Shown here: in pieces, positions 5,531 through 9,226 of the stretch | How positions within the stretch are numbered: position 1 is the first letter of the stretch | Layout of the letters: each line of letters starts with the position of its first letter | Assembly (NCBI GenBank): GCA_016192885.1 | Contig: JACPTH010000409.1 | Coordinates: 1-9,226, forward strand | Reading direction: 5' to 3' | DNA from: a bacterium | GTDB lineage: Bacteria > Muiribacteriota > Ozemobacteria > Ozemobacterales > Ozemobacteraceae | DNA: 9,226 bases | Translations under genes and position numbers: made by a program | The notes under the pieces: model-generated | Seen by the model: the letters and a program-made list of their open reading frames with translations, nothing else | The model's database searches: none | Told to the model about the DNA's origin: nothing

Positions 5531-5796
5531 CGAGATCCTTGAATTGAATCAACAATTCCTAAAATTGTTGCATCCGATGATGGTCGTTTTCCAATAAAAG
5601 GCAAGGAGGCTTCGCTTCCTCCGCAGAGAAAAACGGTCTCCCCGCAACCAGCACCTATGGAATCGCAGGCAACGAAAGGTTTTCCCTTAGGGGCGCCGTT
5701 TCCATCAATTGGCGTTACGATAATAAGTTTTAACCCGGAGAACTCTTTGTCTTTTTGGGTGCAGACAACTCTTCCAAGAACTTTACCGAGATACAT
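5527..5796 (-). CDS. BMC vertex protein, EutN/CcmL family (first paralogue)
   Basis: This 89-residue protein is a canonical EutN/CcmL-family shell vertex protein. It starts MYLGKVLGRVVCTQKDKEFSG, continues LKLIIVTPID, and has CDSIGAGCGETVFLC with the conserved GAGxGE loop at residues 48-53; ILGIVDSI closes the fold. The family forms pentamers at the twelve vertices of BMC shells. GGAGG lies four bases before the ATG, so the start is well supported. It is the first of the two coupled vertex genes and is followed by the aldolase fusion. The upstream FecR-like gene ends 58 bases away, so it may belong to the same operon or have its own promoter; I see no convincing promoter or terminator in that gap. 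Confidence 0.95.
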   Translation of the reverse strand: MYLGKVLGRVVCTQKDKEFSGLKLIIVTPIDGNGAPKGKPFVACDSIGAGCGETVFLCGGSEASLPFIGKRPSSDATILGIVDSIQGSR

Positions 5797-5854
5797 TTTT
5801 CCTCCCTGGTTTGCATGAATCTAGCAAAACTTTCCAATTCGCGCAACGAAAAAT

Positions 5855-6643
5855 CTAATCTTTGATAATTAATTCGCCATTCGTTTCTGATTCAGAAGAC
5901 CGCTTATCTAATGTCTCTTCAATAGGTGAATTCGGGGTGTTTTCTGTTTCTGAAGCTTGATTCGATTCAGGTTCATGGGGAATTTCTTCGGAATCAGGTT
6001 GAGGCTTTTTTAAGAGTGAAGAAATCGGAGCGAACCCTTCAAAACTTTCTTTCCAGCGAACATCCATTTCACGAAGCTTTTCGGGGGGAGCATTTTTGGG
6101 GATACTAACTTGAGTTCCGGCACGAAGCTGAACGATTTTTCGCTCACGGCCTTTTATCCAGCCTGAACCTTTGCTTAAGGCGAAAGAAAAATTTCCATAC
6201 TCGTCAGCTTCCGCCCAAGCTTCCCCTTTCTGAATCTCAAAAGCGTTCTGTGATCCGTGAATGGAAAAACCGGTGGAGTTTTCAGGAATAACAACGTGAA
6301 TACGCCCCAACAATAGCCGCACTCCGGAGCCTTCTATTTGAAAAAGAGTCCCCGGAAAAATTTCCAATGTTTCACCATGGTCAAAAATGATTTGGGGGGA
6401 AGAAGCCAAACCTTGGAGAGTATCCCTGGATCTTCTAACAAGGCTTCCTTCAAAAATTCGGTCAAAGTTTTTGGCAGGAACAAAATCTGTACAATTTAAA
6501 AGCCTTTGGGAAATTTGATTCTCTTGGGAATTTACCAGGACCGGGAGCAAAGCGAACGGCTTTCCTAGCAAAATCAGACATTTAAATAAAAAAACCGCAA
6601 GAACGAATAGGTTGGAAAAAGATCTTTTCGTAAGGTCAAACAC
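5855..6643 (-). CDS. Membrane-anchored FecR-like domain protein, acidic C-terminal tail
   Basis: The protein has 262 residues. Residues ~10-35 (LFVLAVFLFKCLILLG and following) form a signal anchor or uncleaved signal peptide. Residues ~65-190 form a beta-rich segment of FecR type: SSPQIIFDHGETLEIFPGT, then VRLLLGRIHVVIP, an 'F.I....Aei.kGeawaeaD' repeat, and VQLRAGTQVSIPK. FecR domains are found in periplasmic sensors and in structural or surface proteins. From ~215 the chain is rich in Glu, Ser, Pro and Asn and looks disordered. The GTG start has no clear Shine-Dalgarno, but it begins 11 bases after the preceding stop, so coupling is likely. I see no sigma factor that would make it a classical FecR regulator. 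It precedes the BMC vertex genes; a link to them is only inferred from gene order. Confidence 0.6.
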   Translation of the reverse strand: MFDLTKRSFSNLFVLAVFLFKCLILLGKPFALLPVLVNSQENQISQRLLNCTDFVPAKNFDRIFEGSLVRRSRDTLQGLASSPQIIFDHGETLEIFPGTLFQIEGSGVRLLLGRIHVVIPENSTGFSIHGSQNAFEIQKGEAWAEADEYGNFSFALSKGSGWIKGRERKIVQLRAGTQVSIPKNAPPEKLREMDVRWKESFEGFAPISSLLKKPQPDSEEIPHEPESNQASETENTPNSPIEETLDKRSSESETNGELIIKD

Positions 6644-6654
6644 CTTTAACCATT

Positions 6655-7236
6655 TTACTTTGATTCGCCGGGAGGAGCATCACCGGGTTTGGCTTGAGGG
6701 GAAGGCTGTTCCATGGGGGGTAATGCGGGTGTGCCCTCAGAAGCTGAAGGATCGGTAGATTCTTTGCGGATAATGCTTTCTATTTGTTGGCTTTGAAGTT
6801 TTTCCGCGATCCACCGGACTTCATCTCTAAGGGATAAAATTTCATAGTAAAGCGCGGTTGCCATTAAGATGATTCCAACGTAAGCATAGATTTCAGGCCC
6901 TTTTGTTCTAACATAGACCCAGGTAAAAACCACCATGGCAAAGATCACAATGATGAGCTTGCGGATTCTTTGTCGATAAATGCTTCCGTGCGGGAAAAAC
7001 GCGTCTCTCCAACGTAAGGACTCCCGGGTGATCCCTTCGAGAACCCAAATTTCGTCCCTAATGATTAATAACTCAACATAAATCATTGTAATCATCAGCA
7101 TGGTTCCAAGAAAAGATATCAAGTCTCTTCTTCCGCTGTATTTAAAGACATGTTGAAAGACATAAAAAGCGAAAACAATAACTAAAATCTTTTTAACGTA
7201 ATTTAGGAGCATTATTTCGAATAACTCAACTTCCAA
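6655..7236 (-). CDS. Four-helix membrane protein built from two tandem repeats
   Basis: Of 193 residues, four hydrophobic segments at ~16-34, 38-58, 94-110 and 117-135 form two helical hairpins. Residues 15-69 align without gaps to 92-146 (16 identities in 55 by my count), including a shared FA..VF in the first helix and LM.T..Y.E.L..RDE at the end of the second. A Pro/Ser/Glu-rich tail (~160-193) is probably disordered. The TTG start at 7236 has AGAGG four bases upstream and overlaps the preceding gene by 11 bases. An ATG at 7212 (residue 9) is the alternative and would remove only eight residues ahead of the first helix. I recognise no family. Its place ahead of BMC shell genes is unusual, but function cannot be assigned. 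Confidence 0.75.
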   Translation of the reverse strand: MEVELFEIMLLNYVKKILVIVFAFYVFQHVFKYSGRRDLISFLGTMLMITMIYVELLIIRDEIWVLEGITRESLRWRDAFFPHGSIYRQRIRKLIIVIFAMVVFTWVYVRTKGPEIYAYVGIILMATALYYEILSLRDEVRWIAEKLQSQQIESIIRKESTDPSASEGTPALPPMEQPSPQAKPGDAPPGESK

Positions 7237-7666
7237 ACGCCTCTTTAACTAGTTCTGGGCGGGTTTGCATGACCGAAACCACTTCTGCATCCATTCGAAA
7301 AGAATATGAAGGAGTTTCGGCGGTAAAAATCGTCCCGGTTGGAACGAAACGAAAACGATCTTCAAACATTTTCAATAGTTTTTTGGCTTGATCTAGGGAA
7401 GATTGGCTCATTCGATAATAGATGAAACGGTCAATGATTTGTTCAAACTGATTTTTTGAAACTCCCAGTTTTTCAAGGTTTTGTTGAAGAATATCCTGAT
7501 TTTTTGATTTTCGGAACTTGATGTATTCTAATAAGCAACCTTCAATTCTTTGGGGTTCAAGCTTTACGAACCGACATCCTAACCAATACGCATATCCAAA
7601 AACAAGTAACCAAGAGAAAATTAGGACAAAAAAGCCCCAACAAAGAAACTTGATCGTTTTTTTCAT
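7226..7666 (-). CDS. Unknown protein with one N-terminal membrane helix
   Basis: The protein has 146 residues. A short basic start (MKKTIK) is followed by a strong hydrophobic segment (~7-30, CWGFFVLIFSWLLVFGYAYW), giving a membrane anchor with the remainder outside the cytoplasm. The soluble part is mostly helical and charged: residues ~45-105 contain KFRKSKNQDILQQNLEKLG and DQAKKLLKMFEDRF. A shorter beta-like end FVPTGTIFTAETPSYSF follows. I recognise no family. It is the first gene of the minus-strand run toward the BMC genes and overlaps the next gene by 11 bases, so the two are very probably made together. The ATG has only a weak GTGGA in front, but no other start would keep the membrane helix. 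Confidence 0.7.
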   Translation of the reverse strand: MKKTIKFLCWGFFVLIFSWLLVFGYAYWLGCRFVKLEPQRIEGCLLEYIKFRKSKNQDILQQNLEKLGVSKNQFEQIIDRFIYYRMSQSSLDQAKKLLKMFEDRFRFVPTGTIFTAETPSYSFRMDAEVVSVMQTRPELVKEAFGS

Positions 7667-7682
7667 TCCACTGAAATAGTAG

Positions 7683-7763
7683 CATTAAAGCAGTGAGTAG
7701 GCAATAGGAATCAGGAAAAAGTGGTTGAGTCCTTTCATATACAAAAGTAATGCAGTAAGCGGC
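7683..7763. repeat. Degenerate repeat-bearing part of the 188-base divergent spacer
   Basis: The spacer 7667-7854 separates two divergent transcripts. It holds a GCAGTGAGTAGGCAATAGG stretch (7690-7708), which reads as a degenerate short repeat. It also holds AATGCAGTAAGCG (7749-7761), an exact 13-base copy of the start of the repeat cluster at 3002-3014. No gene is seen here, and the promoters of both transcripts must lie in this spacer. Confidence 0.4.
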
Positions 7764-7803
7764 CTTGGCAGTTTCTGAAACAATCAGTACCTAATTTCAA
7801 TCA

Positions 7804-7813
7804 ACAATATTGT
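7804..7813. promoter_or_regulatory. Perfect 10-bp palindrome ACAATATTGT in the divergent spacer
   Basis: This AT-rich palindrome lies 42 bases before the GTG of the peptidase gene and between divergent genes, a position suited to an operator. A 10-bp AT-rich palindrome can occur by chance, and no matching second site was found. Confidence 0.25.
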
Positions 7814-7854
7814 AGCGGTTTCTTCTCTATATTTCTTGCATAACTAAGGAACTC

Positions 7855-9000
7855 GTGATAAAACCGAAGGCGAACTATGAACTTTTTCATGGAGAGAATG
7901 TTCCAATGCCTGCTTCCAAAAAGATTTCCTTGAAAAAATCCGTTGGTCAGAACTTATTTGCACGTGAAAGCGGTCTTCCTCCGGTTGTAGAGATTTTGAG
8001 AGGATTGGCCGCCATTCCGTCTCCCTCCGGTTACACCGGGGAAATTGTTTCACACATTTCAAAAATAGCTGAGAAAGCTGGGATTAACGCGACAAAAACA
8101 AATAAGGGCGGTCTACTAATCGGAAACCATCCATTCCCGGAAATTGTGGTAAGCGGCCATATAGATACTCTCGGCGCCATGGTAAGCGGAATCAATTCGA
8201 ACGGATCGCTGGCCTTCACCAAAATTGGAGGCCCGATCCTAGCCACCTTCGAAGGGGCGTATGTTACCGTCTTAACCACGGAGGAAAAGGCTTTCCGCGG
8301 AACTCTTCTCCTTAGCAATCCTGCTTCCCATGTGAATAAAGAAGTTGCCACTACCGAGCGAAAGCCGGAAAATATGCAAATTCGCTTGGATGCCGAGGCG
8401 GTTAGTAAAGAGGAAGTTTTGAAATTAGGGATTCAAGTGGGGGATTTTATTTTTTTCGACCCAAAATTTGAGTATGTTAACACCGGTTTTATAAAATCTC
8501 ATTTTCTCGATGATAAGGCGGGTTCCTCGGTCATGATCGATGCGTTTTTAACGCTTGGCTCGAACCTCCTAAAAAAGATGCCGGTGGTTTTTTTCTTCTC
8601 GAATTTTGAGGAAGTGGGCCACGGAGCTTGCGGGGGCCTTCCAACCTCGGCAAAGGAGATGTTGGTTGTTGATATGGGGGTGGTGGGAGAACGAGTTGAA
8701 GGAGATGAGCTTTCCGTTTCAATTTGCGTGAAAGATTCTTCAGGGCCTTATGATTACGATATTCGGCGGGCTTTGGCAAAACTTGCGAAAGAATTGAAAT
8801 TGCCCTATAAACTTGACGTTTTCCCGTTTTACGCGTCCGATGGTTCAGCCGCCTTACAAGCCGGAAATGACCTTAGAGTGGCGTTGATTGGTCCGGGGGT
8901 ATCAGCGTCCCACGGGATGGAAAGAACCCATGTAAAAGCGCTAGAAGCCACCAAATCTCTTGTAATTGCTTATTTGAAGCATATTTTTAAAATGCGTTAA
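7855..9000 (+). CDS. M42-family metallo-aminopeptidase
   Basis: The protein has 381 residues from GTG (AAGGA four bases upstream), or 364 from the ATG at 7906 (GGAGAG nine bases upstream). It belongs to the M42 di-metal aminopeptidase family (PepA/YsdC/FrvX-like), cytoplasmic enzymes that often form dodecameric shells. The metal and catalytic residues are all visible: H102 and D104 in SGHIDTLG, bridging D219 in FLDDKAG, base E252 and metal E253 in NFEEVGHGACGG, D273 in VVDMG, and H353 in SHGMERTHV. The lid insertion between ~115 and 200 is present. The catalytic domain begins near residue 40 (PPVVEILRGL then IPSPSGY), so the first 17-40 residues are an extension lacking in many relatives. It is divergent from the BMC operon and may be unrelated. 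M42 enzymes remove N-terminal residues from peptides; some family members act as glycosidases or deblocking enzymes, so the substrate is open. Confidence 0.93.
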   Translation: MIKPKANYELFHGENVPMPASKKISLKKSVGQNLFARESGLPPVVEILRGLAAIPSPSGYTGEIVSHISKIAEKAGINATKTNKGGLLIGNHPFPEIVVSGHIDTLGAMVSGINSNGSLAFTKIGGPILATFEGAYVTVLTTEEKAFRGTLLLSNPASHVNKEVATTERKPENMQIRLDAEAVSKEEVLKLGIQVGDFIFFDPKFEYVNTGFIKSHFLDDKAGSSVMIDAFLTLGSNLLKKMPVVFFFSNFEEVGHGACGGLPTSAKEMLVVDMGVVGERVEGDELSVSICVKDSSGPYDYDIRRALAKLAKELKLPYKLDVFPFYASDGSAALQAGNDLRVALIGPGVSASHGMERTHVKALEATKSLVIAYLKHIFKMR

Positions 9001-9019
9001 AAGGTAAGGAAAGAGCGAG

Positions 9020-9226
9020 TTGCTTTCAATAAAGAGCTTATTTCGGATTCCAGGAATTTTATTTTTTTCCCTGCTATTTTCATCCAACGGGTTTGCCCAA
9101 CTTGCCAGCGAGCCATTTTACGATTTTGAATTTGCCAATATTTACGCGGAATTGTTTCCGGAAAAGAATGAAGCGGATGTAATAGCAGTTTTATATCTCA
9201 ACGGCAACGGTTCTGACCCGGTTTTC
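9020..9226 (+). CDS. Secreted protein with signal peptide, N-terminal part (3' end outside window)
   Basis: The frame is open for 69 codons to the window edge. A TTG start 19 bases after the peptidase stop, with AAGGAAAG and GAG in front, gives a basic start (SIKSLFR), a hydrophobic core GILFFSLLF and a likely signal peptidase site after SSNGFA. The mature part begins QLASEPFYDFEFANIYAEL and continues acidic and aromatic. No family is recognisable from this much. The close spacing suggests cotranscription with the peptidase. The start codon is less certain than the frame. Confidence 0.65.
   Translation, partial: MLSIKSLFRIPGILFFSLLFSSNGFAQLASEPFYDFEFANIYAELFPEKNEADVIAVLYLNGNGSDPVF

Noticed and set aside
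7676..7704. TTGCCT - 17 bases - TACTAT as minus-strand promoter of the six-gene run
   Set aside because: Transcription would start only a few bases before the ATG at 7666, leaving no ribosome binding site, and both boxes are poor matches.

Overview
The window looks like a chromosomal piece of a Gram-negative-type (diderm) bacterium of moderate GC, probably an uncultured lineage. It encodes an outer-membrane beta-barrel protein with a C-terminal Phe, a lipobox-bearing peptide and signal-peptide proteins. It also carries bacterial microcompartment (BMC) vertex genes, and its spacers hold REP-like palindromes and short degenerate repeats. No rRNA, tRNA, CRISPR array, transposase or phage gene was seen, and no marker fixes the phylum.

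Layout. (1) 2-1816, plus strand: the 3' end of a PfkB-family kinase, then a fused TrpC-TrpF enzyme of tryptophan synthesis. (2) 1813-2883, minus strand: an outer-membrane beta-barrel protein whose stop codon overlaps that of trpCF. (3) 2884-3692: an unusually busy spacer with short AGC/TTCAGC repeats, two REP-like palindromes, a possible broken small gene on the minus strand, two overlapping tiny plus-strand genes (22 and 23 codons), and downstream hairpins. (4) 7666 to 3693, minus strand: a probable six-gene operon. In order of transcription it holds a single-TM protein, a four-TM protein made of two repeats, a membrane-anchored FecR-like protein, two EutN/CcmL-type BMC vertex proteins coupled by an ATGA overlap, and a large multidomain aldolase. 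(5) 7855-9226, plus strand: an M42-family metallopeptidase, then the 5' end of a secreted-protein gene.

The most interesting part is the BMC-linked operon. Its last gene joins a putative encapsulation helix, a flavoprotein (PF02441-like) domain, a linker with two four-cysteine clusters, and a complete deoxyribose-phosphate aldolase with its catalytic Lys/Asp residues. DeoC-type aldolases are the signature enzyme of 'sugar-phosphate-utilising' BMC loci, so a shell-enclosed cleavage of deoxyribose 5-phosphate to acetaldehyde and glyceraldehyde 3-phosphate is the natural reading. No hexameric (BMC-H) or trimeric (BMC-T) shell gene, aldehyde dehydrogenase or acyltransferase lies in the window. 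Any compartment must therefore draw those parts from elsewhere in the genome. The three membrane-associated genes ahead of the shell genes are not standard BMC partners that I recognise.

The second notable signal is the tiny gene pair at 3471-3603: a single-helix membrane peptide with a strong ribosome binding site, overlapping a lipoprotein-like peptide that ends one residue after its lipobox cysteine.
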